DNA of 64,000 bases from Sambucus nigra. Lineage: Eukaryota > Streptophyta > Magnoliopsida > Dipsacales > Adoxaceae. Under the pieces are notes generated by a model. That model was not told where the DNA came from and ran no database searches. It worked only from the letters and a program-made list of their open reading frames with translations. The translations under genes and the position numbers were made by a program. Shown here in pieces: positions 11,477 through 22,580 of this stretch (position 1 is the stretch's first letter; each line of letters starts with the position of its first letter). Where the stretch lies: NCBI GenBank assembly GCA_949130495.1, contig OX422208.1, forward strand, positions 644,016,023 through 644,080,022. The letters run 5' to 3'.

Positions 11477-13368
11477 ATGTTTCCAAACGAGCACTTATAT
11501 AATCGAATGCCTATTTTTTATGGGTCCAATTATGCCTATTGGAAAGATCGTATGAAATTCCAGTTGAAAGCCATTGACGAACGAGTCTGGTTTCTTTGTG
11601 AAAGAGGGTGGACTCCTCCCACTGTCACTACTAATAATGTCACCTCTTTGAAACCTGTGTCGGATTGGACCGAAGATGACTTAAAATGTCTAATTTTAAT
11701 TCCCGTTGTTTAAGTGACATTTCGAGATCCGTCATCCCTGACGAGTTCCGTCGAATTATGATGTGCACCACATCTAATAGGCATGGGATGTCCTCCAATT
11801 GACACATGAGGGTACGAACGCGGTTAAAGAATCAAAGTTGCAAAATTTGGCAACCCAATTTCAGGCCATTACCAAGTCTGAGTCCGAATATTTTGATGAG
11901 TTTTATGCACGTTTGTCTGACATTGTTAACACGAGTTTTAATTTAGGTGAGCCTATTTATAGCACGCGTGTCGTTAAAAAGATTTTCAGATCTCTTCCAA
12001 AATGTTTCATTCCTAAAGTCGCTATTTTGAATTCGTTGGGAAAGTTAAATTCACTTAAGTTAGAAGATCTCGTAGGAGACCTACAAACTTATGAGATTGA
12101 CATGTTTCCCCAAACCATTAATGCTAAGGATAGATGCGCTGCATTAAAGACTCAAGTTAGGAAGAAGAAAAAAAAGAGTGTATGAGTCTGGTTCGGAGGA
12201 AGAGTTTAGCATTGACGATGTGGCCTTATTTGCGATTTTTTTTAAAACGTTTCTCAAAATGAACAAAAATAATGCTTTCAATAAAAAGTCAATTAAGAAA
12301 AATAAAAAGAAAGAAAAGGCCACATAGGTAAATGAAAAAGAGAGTGAGAGAGAAAAAGAGGAACAAAGTGGTGAAGATTTAGATGAGATGATTTGTTTTG
12401 AATATCAAGGGAAAGGTCATAGGGATTTTGAGTGTGCTACTAGGCTTAAGAGAAAAGGGAAGAAAGTAGCCATGCCTGCCACTCTTAGTGATAGTGAGAG
12501 AGATGATGAGAAAGCTGAGTTTGAAAAGGGTTTAGGACATGTTATGTGTGTAGCTTTTTCAAGTAGTGTGAGCGCACCCACTTTATCCCATGATGAAAAT
12601 ATCCATGAGAGCGATGGCGATGAGTCGAGTGTTTCTAGTGGAGGTGAGAACGAGTTTGAGAGTGGAGATGAAAGTGAGATCCAAAAATATTTTAGGGATT
12701 TGTACACCGAGATTTTGAAAACGAAGAAGTATAATAGAGATTTAGGTCGTCGGGTTTTGATTTTGGAGAGAGAGAAGGAGGTTTTGAAAAAGGAAAAGTG
12801 TGACTTGACCAACACGGTGTCTAGTCTGACGACACGTGTATCCCAACTCGAGAGTGATCTCGAACGTGCCCGGGAGGTCAAAGTACCTATAGAGAACGCA
12901 TCTAAGAAGGTTGAAAATATGGTTCTCAATCCCATCTTGGGTGGGGTTAAGAGTTTAGGAAAATGTCATGACGGTGCGTCCACTTCTTTTGTTTCACCCG
13001 AGACGGTTCCCTCTTTAGTGAGAGAGTCACATGGTTCCCGACCCAACCCACCTAGGTGTCTCATTAGGAGAGAACGTCCTAGAACTTTTGAAAAATTAAT
13101 TCCTAGGCCGGTTTATGTTTGCTCCCATTGCAAAAAGAGAGGAAACCTTAGGGAATTTTGTTTTAAATTGGGTTTCGTACCTCGTAATGCCACTACACAT
13201 GTTCACACGCATGCACTCACACATGATACTTTACTTGCACATAATGATAGAGAGTTTGAACATATTCGAGAGCAAGTAAAATTTTTGGTCAAGGCTTCAC
13301 ATGATTTGATGGAGTTATTTCAAAAGATGTCACCATCTTTGGAAAACTCCACCGCACTTCCCGGTTGA
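11477..13368 (+). pseudogene. gag: Copia A gag, SIRE-like, about 630 codons, lightly broken
   Basis: The protein forms the virus-like particle shell and binds the element RNA. The start ATG at 11477 opens MFPNEHLYNRMPIFYGSNYA, then YWKDRMKFQLKAIDERVW, the N-terminal UBN2-type gag fold. The frame shifts near 11690 and 11785, resumes through SESEYFDEFYARLSDIVN to about 12180, shifts again and carries a stop near 12328. It then stays open from 12388 to 13368. That part has a first zinc knuckle (CFEYQGKGHRDFEC, second cysteine replaced by Tyr), an acidic region, a coiled coil (KKEKCDLTNTVSSLTTRVSQ) and a second finger, CSHCKKRGNLREFC, lacking the usual His. It ends at a stop with no pol behind it. 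Relatively mild decay suggests it is younger than copia B. Confidence 0.9.
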
Positions 13369-15147
13369 GGTCTAGACATGTTTACTAGCATAGGGTGATT
13401 TACATGATGATATCTTTGCCTATTGCTAGTATGTACCATTTGTTTTATATTTAGTTAGCATTTTTATTTTATTTTCTTATTTTGGTACTATTTTAGCACT
13501 GTTTTCCCTTTCCAGGAATTATTTTTTATAAGATTTTCCCCTAGACTAAATGGTATGCCATTATGTGTAATCGGGGAAATTTGTGTTTTCTCGTTCTAAC
13601 GAGATTGCCTGGCGTTCGAACGATATGACATCTTATTTGAACGACCCTTGATTTTGTTTTCTATCCCATGTTTCTTCTGGTTATATGTTATTGGTACTGT
13701 TGGCTTGTTTCTGAACAGTGTTAAAAATTACAATAGGATTTTCGATTTAGAAATTTTTTTAAAAATTCAAAAAGAGTTTTGTATTTTGTTTGCACCTTAT
13801 ATGAATTGACAGATAGGATGACTAAGTCACAACTTCATTCCATATCCACGTGACTGTTTGATAGTGTCTTAAGATAATATATTGTGTCATTCATGTGCTT
13901 TACAAAATTTGGAGTATTTGAGATGATATAGTGTTACTACCTACATGATTGACTATATTTGTACTTTATTGCACACATGAATGGATTTGTTTGACTTTTG
14001 TGCTTATCAATCACATTTTAGTTGAGTTTTTTCGCTTCAATTTTGTCTATACAGCGAACCAAATGCAATAAAACTTGATAAAAAGTAGTGTATGATATAA
14101 ACCGTTTGTGAGATTTGTGTGTTTTATTTTGAAAAACGGTTAAAGGGTGGGCTATGAAAGTTAATCATTTATCCTTTGCGATAAAGCCACCATTTAAATG
14201 GACCTAAAAAATTGAGGAATTGAAAATTATTTGGGGTCCAATGAGGTTAAAAAGAGCCCGAAAAATTAAAAGATAATAAAAAGAAAATTATGCCAAAAAT
14301 GGGCCGATTTTTTGTTTCATCACCTCATAAGAAAAATAAAAGCATTAGATTTTAATGAGGGAGTTGGTATGGAATTTTCAACGGTTTGCACGTCCTTAAA
14401 AGTCATGAAAAAAGCATTACATAGTTTTGGACGTTATTCGTGTAGAAATCATTTATACTTTGATTTGTTGTTATGATTAATACGATGTCATCTAAATGCA
14501 ATAATTCTACACCGAAGGACTATTTTTTATGTTCATTCGTTAGTAGTAGACTTATGCATATTTCACATGTGATATGATTGAGTTGATTTTCCTATCGAAT
14601 TTCTTCACACCCATTCATTCTGTTTCCACGATTTGGTTGTCTTAGTGTAAATTCATGGTGCGTGATTTCGTAACATCATTTTGTATGAAAAATCAAAAAA
14701 TTCAAAAATAGTTAGTTTGCGCTGGTTTATCTTGACACCCCGATTTATTTTATGTGATTTATTCTTTTCCTTGTCTATTTCGGACAAATAAAAAGGGGGA
14801 GAATGAATTATGATATTATGGGGGATTTTAAGTATGAGGGAGATTTGTCTATGCTTTAAAATTATGGGGGAGATTTGATTATGCTTTCATGTTTACGCTT
14901 TATATCTTTTCAAACTCTATACGTCACAAGATTTTTGCTTTGTCTCATGTGTGTAGGTACAATTGAAGATCATTATGTTGCACACCATGATGAGAAAATC
15001 ATGGAGATTTGAAAAGCTGATTGTTGAAGCATTGATTCGTATTGAATATTGCATTTAATTACCCTCAAACCTATTCATTTTAACCCCCTTGGGTACTTTC
15101 ATGTCTATAATTATGGTTGTTAATCAGACAACCTCCGTTTTATACAC
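13369..15147 (+). other. Noncoding 3' region of copia A
   Basis: AT-rich and without coding potential on either strand. It has three short purine runs of the AAAGGGGGAGA kind (about 14790, 14818, 14865), common after pol in SIRE-like copia elements, and a degraded TTCGAA palindrome patch at 13596-13648. Pol would be expected here and is absent. Confidence 0.65.
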
Positions 15148-16012
15148 TAAGGCCTCGTTTGATGCGCCGTATAAGAGGTTCATATTGGATAAAATTATCC
15201 TATCCACTGTTTGGTGTAATTTAGGATGGGATATGAGATGGAATAAGTTATCCAAAGTCAGCTCCTTATCCCAGAAGGAGTGGGATAAAAAAAATCCACC
15301 TCCAAGGTCGAATAAAATTACACGGTATCAAAATTTGATTAAAAATTACTATTCTACCCTTATTAAGTTATAAAAAAACTCACGCAACTTGCACTATCTC
15401 AAGTATTAGATAGAAGTCGGCGATCCCTTTGATTCACATAACTCTCCATTCATATTTTTCATCACAGTAAGTAACCTCCTCATTTTTTTTCTATTTTTTT
15501 CTATTTGTTGTTTTATAATGAACAACTATTTTGATTTAAATCGATGCAAATATTATGTTAACTCACTGTAACAACCCGCCTAATAAGATACCGGGCGATC
15601 ACTCCAATATTAAATTAAAACAGGAGTCTCATATGGATCATTCTTAGCATCACTGTCGAAAAATCCATTTAATTACTAATATCCTATTAGGTGGCTGTTA
15701 AAAACTTTTACTTAACTACTCTTTTTAGCGCACAAATTAAAACATCCACAATTAAATGCGTAATGAACTGAAATGGAAAAGAAAGAAACTAAAATAACCG
15801 AACACTCGGTCCAAATAATACAACCATATCGAATGCTGTACTGAAAGAGTAAATAAATGCAATTGGACCATTGGCCCGAATATTTATACAGTACCTCCTA
15901 TCTAGAGTACAAGGATGGAAGCGGCTATCAAAAACCTGCACGCATCCACAGATGCTGCAGCAGGCGTCTGACTCGAAAGAGTTTCCATCCAGGCGTCCCT
16001 GTGTCTGGACAC

Positions 16013-18727
16013 CTATATATATACAGTATAGAGAAAGAAAGGAGAGTAGACAAACGGGTCAGAGCCCGAATGTTTAGAAAATATTTTGCAAGTGCATAAA
16101 TGCTTTATTTTTAGAAAAATAGTTTTATCTCATATTTAAATTGGTATCGCACTCTCATGAGATACCCCTCACCTCTCCTCTAACAGTGCACACCTAGCGC
16201 ATCCCGAAAAACATCCTAGTCAAGCTACCCTGCTAAACTAGTCTAATGCCCATCCACTATCTAACCTAGATAGTCATTCAGATGTACTAAGGGCTAAACT
16301 TCACTTTAATCTCGACGCTATGCCATGTTCGTGCGTGGGGTGTCTCGCGAAGCGAAATCCAAACAAGGAACCCCCCCCGATACACTACTATGCAGTAAGG
16401 TCGATCTTTGAGATCCGCCAGTCCCTCAGTACAGAAAGATATATAATATATATACCATAACATTTAATAATATAAGAGCACTAAGGATTAAACTTCTCCC
16501 CAGTCTCAACACTGTGCCATATTCGTGCGTGGGGTGTCTCGCAAAGCGAAATCCAAACAAGGAACCTCCCCGATACACTACTATGCGGCACGGTCGATCG
16601 TCGGGATTCATTAGACCCTCGGCACCCAGTTTATACATATACATACATCTATAATATACTTTCGGATAATATAAATATCTCCCGGACTGAGGATTTCTTG
16701 ATATATAAAGTATTTATAAATACTTATCCTTTTCATTTCAAAAACTTCCATTTCCCTTCTCATATCCAGGAAATGTATTTAAAAGCCAATTCATTATCAT
16801 GAATTGCTTTAATAAATCATATACCTTTTAAAAGCCAGTTTTATTATCATAAAATGCTTTTCCTTATCAAAATATCCCATTTCCCTTTTTATACTCAGGA
16901 AATGTATTCAAAGACATTTTCATTATCATAAAAATGCTTTGATCATAACATATGCTTCCACATCCCTTCTTCTATCCGGGAAGTGTTACCGAAGCCAAAT
17001 TATATATAACCCATTTCCCTTCCTATATCCAGGAAATGTAATTAAAGCAAATCCATTATTATGAACTGCTTTAATAAACGCGTTCTAAGACCGCCCGTCC
17101 GGATTTCTCCACTGTGCGCGCCCCTAAATGGCTATCATCTTCCAGGGCCTCCAAGACAACCTGGGATCCTATATCGAAAGACGTCGGGAAGCGGCCATGA
17201 GCCTGCGTGGTAGCCAAGACCACACCCGGAATCTCCCTACCCCCGCAGAAAAATATACAACCATAAGCGCTCCCATGGCCTAGGACTATATCCACCCTGC
17301 ATCATTAGCCAGGGGGCTTCACCATACGAACGCAACTTCCCTTATGATAGCGATTTAGAGAGGTGTGTATCCTCAATTTTATTAATTATGAAAATCATTT
17401 ATATTTCCATTTTGAAAATATTCATTTATATATTTTCAAAATCATTTCCATCATTATATATATATACCTAAAACACACAGTATATACATATCCTATATAT
17501 TCTTCCTAGAATATTTATAAGCGGCCTTAATGGCCTATAGCATCTAACGATGATAATAATCCCAAAGATTCCCTCCGGGAATCATAATCATGCATTGCTA
17601 TTAGCATGATTCTAAATCCAAAGTATTTCTTACTTTAATAATCACTATATACTTTAATCCTATTCTAAGGATTTATTGGATATCTCCAATGATACTATTT
17701 TCCTCAAAGTGAAGTATATATTATATATATATACCCCCAAATTATCCTAATTGGTAATTCAACTCCCCATACTCTTAAAGGGAGAAAACTAGAAATTCTG
17801 GCCTAAGCGAATCGATTCGCCCCTTTAGCGAATCGATTCGGGTGGGCGAATCGATTCGGTTCCCAATCCGAATCGATTCAGAAAGTATTCTGCAAACAGG
17901 TCTGCAAATGGCGAATCGATTCGGTCTGTACCCGAATCGATTCGGCCCATTGCAGAAACCCAATTCCTCTTAGGCGAATCGATTCGGCCTCTACCCGAAT
18001 CGATTCGGCCTGTTCGAGGGTCACAGTTTGGGCGATTTCTCAAACTCCAAAATACCCAAAAATCAATCCAAATTCATTTCCGGGGTTTCTAAACTACCCA
18101 AAAATTATCCCGAACATCTACGACATTAATTCTAGCCGTAATTTTTCCAATTCCCGATTTGATTTCCGAGTTGGTACTTTCAACCCGGAGCTGTCATCTT
18201 GTAAAAATCATATAAAATCGTAGAAAATTCAGAAAAATACGCGGCCGGCGCCCACGCGACCGTATCGAAAAGATCTACAACTTTCGTGTTTTGGCCGAAA
18301 GCTAAATCAATTATTTTCCTAGTCAAAATAACCCCACAAGATTACGGGTTACTATTCATCGTCCCTACCAAAATCCCAAACTCCATTTTTCTCCATTTTT
18401 GTTGTTTCTAACCTCACCCAAGAACTCAATAAACATCTAATCTATGTTTTACAACTAACACGTCAATTATTTTGGGGTATTGAATCATTTCTCTTAGTTT
18501 TAAACCCTAAAACCATAAAAACCCCAACTTAACATTTCAACCCATTTTATACTCCATTAGCATGGTTTTGATACTAAAAATCATTAAGAGTTTACACTAC
18601 ATCAATGTGTAAACTCATAATCAACTTTTACCCAATTTATTTTAAGGGTTCTAACCCTAAAATCATGTTTATACCAAATGTGATATGAGAGGATTGCAAA
18701 AATGAAATAAAGCAAGTAAACACTTGC
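16013..18727 (-). other. Putative intron inside the solo LTR
   Basis: Donor AG|GCAAGT, branch-like CTGACCCGTTT about 45 bases before the acceptor, a pyrimidine-rich stretch, then TATAG|GTGTCCAGACACAGGG. Exon 2 would be 446 bases to the LTR end. This is inference from motifs shared by several LTR families. Confidence 0.5.
17807..18010. repeat. Array of GAATCGATTC palindromes, 8 copies
   Basis: Eight copies of GAATCGATTC in 204 bases, mostly as GCGAATCGATTCGG alternating with CCCGAATCGATTCGG, at irregular spacing. It is not a simple tandem repeat. The 24594-31046 solo LTR has the same array at 29874-30073, and a more distant LTR has one at 57055-57260. Confidence 0.9.
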
Positions 18728-20039
18728 CTCGTGGATGAAATCCGACGACCTCGAGTCGAATCCGGCGGAGTTTGGCCGGAGTTCCCATTTCTCCTCCTCT
18801 TTTCTTCTTCCTCTCTCTCTTCTCTCTCTTTTCTTCTCTTTTCTTTCCCTTCTCCCTCTTTAAATAAGAAGAAAAGGGGTTTAAACCCTTAAAACCCAAA
18901 AACGACTCGTTTACCCAATTACGAGTTACTTTTACCTCTAAAATTATCCGAAACTCATTTTCGACAATCGGACACTCTTTTCCGACTATCTCGACCATTC
19001 CGAGAATTATGGCGCAGTCGAAATTCCCATCCGAGGTACTTGACCGCAAATCACTATTCCAACCCAAAATAAATAAATGCGAGTTTTCCCATTAAAAATC
19101 TTACCTCGTGTCGCTTTTCTCCACGACGACATATAATTAAAATATTTCGACCTATATAGTCCCAAAAATAATCACAACATCCATCGAAAATCATTCAATC
19201 CTCGAAAATCCCAGAAATCACTATTTCGAGAAATTCTCCAAATTCCAAATTATACTTAATTATAGAATTTAATCATCTCCAAAAGGGCGGGTTATTACAC
19301 TCACCTACTAGACAAGTTGAAAGTTATGTGCTGTTAATTCACCGCTAATATTTTGTTACACATATTTTTTTAATGTATTATTAACCTATATGCTATACAA
19401 GTTGAAAGCTGTGTACAATTCAATTTATTTGTTTTTGTATGTTTCCAGCGACTATTTTGGATAAAATCAATGTTATTCAATTGTGACTTCAAACAATTTT
19501 CTGTAATTGATTTGTTTTGAATCGAATGAGAATATAGTAAGCAACCAGTTTTACTATCTCATTATTTCTAGCGGCTAGTTTGTGTACACGTGATTTTTGT
19601 ATGCGTGTAAGTGATTACTAGTGGTTGAGTGTGTAGAAATTATAAATACAAATACAAATACATATTTTTATCTCATAATATTATTTTTTTAACATCCCAT
19701 GTGGAATTAAATATTATGTTATTGAGTTAAAATATGTGATAACAATATATTTTTGTATTTTTTTATTATTAAATACAAAAAGAAGGGTATTTTTGGAAAA
19801 TTAGAGATAAATTAATCATATCCCGAGTATTTCAAACACATGACTGTATTATTATATCCCATCCTGTCTTCTTATTCGGAACTATTCCAAACGTAGTATT
19901 GGAATAAGCCTTATACTGTCCATCCTTATCCTATCCAATCCGACTCTTATCCTATCCTATCTGAACCCCTTATACGGCGTATCAAATGAGTCCTAACATT
20001 TTATTTGAGGTATAATTGAGTTTTTATATGTATTATTGT

Positions 20040-21905
20040 GCTTAGTGTGAAGTTTGGGCTCGTTTCGATTAAGTTTCGTCGCGATTAGCAAGTTCAGGGG
20101 AATTTTTGTAATTTCACACTTTGGGATTTTTGTCCGAAGAATTCACAGACGTTGTATCCCTCGGGTCAAGCTTCGCGTGGCCGTAAACTGTGCACGAATC
20201 GAAGTTCAAACGAAGGAAACACAGACCTTTAATCGAAAAAGAATTATAAGAAAAATAACAATTTTATTAATTACATCCATGTCCCTTTTCTCTTTCATTA
20301 ACAATTCAAATAATTCCCTTTATGTCCCAAAAACGTTTTTTGCAGCAAGCTTCCATGGACGATTTTTCTTTGGCTCGGGTTTGGGTTCGTCCCAAATTGA
20401 TGCTTTTCGTCTGAAATTGAAGCTTGAGTTGCGTACAGATCTAGTTGTGGGTTAGTTGGCTCGGATTTTTGGAGTACCCATTTTGACATTTTCATGGTTT
20501 TGGCCATTAATGGAGATGGTGGGTATTGGGTTTTTCTTGGCCATTAACATGCATAGCAGGTCTTGGGTTGTTAATTACACGGTTGTGGAAGCTCTCGGCA
20601 TACCCGTGGTGGGAGGTTTCGGCTACAGCTAATGGTATGGGTTTTGGCCATTCATGGCTATGTGGGTCTTGATTTTTGTTGTAGCAAGAATGCGATTTGG
20701 TGGTGGGGCTGGACGACCGGTCGATCGGCCCAGTTTCGGTAATCGACTGGATTTTGTTGATTTGCCTTGGTGCGATTTCAATGTGCTCAACCCTTCTCCA
20801 TCGGTCGACCGGTTTGGGACTCGGTCGACTGGTCCCCTATTTTTTGTCCGAGAATTGGCTGCTTCTTTTCTCTTTCCTTTTTCTATTTCTTTTTCATTTA
20901 TTTTTTTATGTAATTAAACCCTTTTTCTTTTCTTTTTCTTTTATTAGTTAATTGTAACTTACTATATAAAGCAAGTTTAGTTTATTTTTGATGAGGAACT
21001 TTTATTTGCTTTAGTTTAGGGTTTGTAGCTTTGGGAGCTTTTCCCATTTCCTCCATTTTTCTTTGGTGTACCCTTTTTAATGTAAGGTTTTTACTATTTA
21101 TTCATCTTCTAGCTCTGTGCTTTATTTACTTTCTTTTTAATTTAGTGTTTTCCATGCTTTCCATTTTCTTCCATGCCTAGATAATTTTAGTTAATTTATT
21201 TAGTTGCTTTAATTAGTTAGTTGCATTTTATTTAAAGTCATTTAATATGCTTAGGGGTTAATTTAAATTAGGTTATGTCAGATTGAACTCACCTAGGGTT
21301 GACATGTTTCTTTGCTTTGGTGATGGAGTTTACGTATTTATTTCGAGTGTGTTGTCCTAGTTATTACACCTAGGAGATTTAACGGGGTGTATCATGTATT
21401 CTCCGTATTTACGACCTTGCGTGCATAATTTTTGGGGTATTTGTTGACGCCAAAATCTTATTAGACTTTTATGCAAATTTAGGGGTGTGACAACTCTGGA
21501 TTTAATTAACTGTCGAAACGAGACGCAATCTTAATAACTCGTCGACCCATGTAACCATTTTATACTAATTAACTCGGGTGAGGGATATTCGACACAACCT
21601 CTAGTTTTTATTCTCTTTGTTAACATAGTTTAAATACACTCGCCTAGTTTAATATTTCCTTTTGTTATCTTTTCTTTTTTAGGTTGGAAATCATCTTTTA
21701 CGCTTTTATTCTAGAAGTATTAAACCAATTAAGTTCTAGCAACTTGTCTTTGTGGATTCGATACCCGGACTGGCCACTATACTCCCTTAAAAGAGTCTAG
21801 TTATAGTCTAGGTTTTTGTATAGAGTTGGTGATCCGAATAACAAACGACCGACGTGTAGGTGACTCTTGCGCCGCGAGGAAACCCAGCCTATCAAGCATC
21901 ATTTG
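20040..21905 (+). mobile_element. Unclassified LTR-like segment
   Basis: This segment looks like an LTR rather than copia 3' sequence. It has a palindrome cluster (20713-20837), a TATA box (ACTATATAAAGC near 20961) and a pyrimidine-rich leader. Near 21755 the line TTGTCTTTGTGGATTCGATA resembles the R-U5 end of Tat/Athila-type LTRs, and TTGCGCCGCGAGGAAA near 21870 faintly resembles their primer-site region. I found no clear TG...CA pair or target duplication, so the ends are approximate. Confidence 0.4.
20713..20837. repeat. GTCGAC/ATCGAC palindrome cluster
   Basis: CGACCGGTCGATCGG, AATCGACTGG, CGGTCGACCGG and CGGTCGACTGG lie about 125-250 bases upstream of the TATA box. The same CGGTCGACCG word fills the array at 27739-27948 in an otherwise unrelated LTR. 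Confidence 0.7.
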
Positions 21906-22028
21906 AAAAAGTTTGAAGACTTATCATTTATCTTTCCACATATGGGAGGGTAGATTTGTGTAGGCCATTTTTAGTTTTGATAAATCAGATATTTTTATGT
22001 TGTACTAGCATAGACATAGGGGGATATT

Positions 22029-22580
22029 TGTAAGGACACGATTTTATAAATGTCCATTATCAATTTAATATGTCGTATACCAATACACCGTCGAAGAACG
22101 TTCAAGATCAAATATGCATCGAAACGGATCCGAATATCAACTTCTTCAACAATCAAGCCTAACAAGGACGAGTTTGGTAAAATGTGTTTAAAGTTCCATT
22201 GACATTTTACATTAAAAGTGTTCGGATATTTTTGTGAAAAATAAAATATTTTTCTAAATTTGAAAAATGATTTTTGAAATGTTTTAACAAGGTTTTAATG
22301 TTTCAAAACATTTTATTTCTGGATAAACTTTGTTGATCCCGTAAACAGTCTTAACAATTGAGGTTTCCAAGTTTTATAAAAGACTGGAGGATTTTGGGAA
22401 ACGAGTATGATGTCATTCAAACGAGAACAGTTTTTAGCCTACACGTCACCGCCTTGATTTTTATATAAATAAGGGTGTCAGGGTACTACTTTTCGAGTGG
22501 AGAACACACTGGTTTTATTAGAATAAGTTTAAGTTGGAAATTGCGAATCTATTTGAATCATTATCGCACACGTTTTTTCA
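22029..22580 (+). repeat. Copia A 3' LTR with two internal deletions
   Basis: Matches 10253-11369 but is 565 bp shorter. One 62-bp deletion joins two ATGTC repeats (10634 and 10696 in the 5' LTR) and removes the TTCGAA palindromes. A second, about 503 bp, joins AATA repeats (near 10808 and 11311) and removes sequence downstream of the TATA box. A short purine run (ATAGGGGGAT) precedes it as a likely polypurine tract. Confidence 0.85.

Larger units (their letters stand above)
15567..19299 (-). mobile_element. Solo LTR, 3733 bp, gypsy-like
   Basis: Starts TGTAACAACCCGCC and ends GGCGGGTTATTACA, with CTCAC on both sides (15562-15566 and 19300-19304), a perfect target duplication. No internal region or second LTR is present, so it is a solo LTR left by recombination. 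Orientation is minus by comparison with the element at 1-8937. In minus sense: TATA-like TTATTTAAAG near 18860, a GA-rich leader (18780-18860), donor AGGCAAGT (18722-18729), a palindrome array (17807-18010), CTGACC (16057-16062) and acceptor TATATAG|GTGTCC (16012/16013). The same family as 24594-31046. Confidence 0.92.
15151..19993. mobile_element. Harbinger-like non-autonomous DNA element, interrupted
   Basis: Inverted ends of about 30 bp match: left GGCCTCGTTTGATGCGCCGT, and the right end reads GGACTCATTTGATACGCCGT on the complement. Both are followed by ATAAG and GGTTC. TAA flanks both sides (15148-15150 and 19994-19996), the 3-bp duplication typical of PIF/Harbinger. Without the solo LTR and its duplication the element is about 1.1 kb. 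I saw no transposase. Confidence 0.85.
10253..22580 (+). mobile_element. Copia element A, gag-only (non-autonomous)
   Basis: The LTRs at 10253-11369 and 22029-22580 match, with TG...CA ends and flanks GGGTG (10248-10252) and GGGGG (22581-22585), a one-mismatch target duplication. A Met-type primer site follows the 5' LTR. The single gene is a large gag (11477-13368) of the type with two CCHC-like fingers and a coiled coil, as in SIRE-like copia elements. No pol follows it. The rest is noncoding sequence with a Harbinger-like insertion (15151-19993) and an LTR-like segment (about 20040-21905). Confidence 0.87.

Noticed and set aside
12417..12935. 172-codon open frame on the minus strand
   Set aside because: It is the complement of the copia A gag coding stretch, with low-complexity Ser/Phe composition, and matches no family.
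18669..19067. 132-codon minus-strand frame rich in Lys, Arg and Glu
   Set aside because: It arises from the GA-rich leader tract of the LTR. The counterpart at 30397-30645 has a different protein sequence although the DNA is related, so it is not a conserved gene.
20054..20455. 133-codon plus-strand frame
   Set aside because: It has no motif and lies in an LTR-like segment; the composition looks like noncoding DNA.
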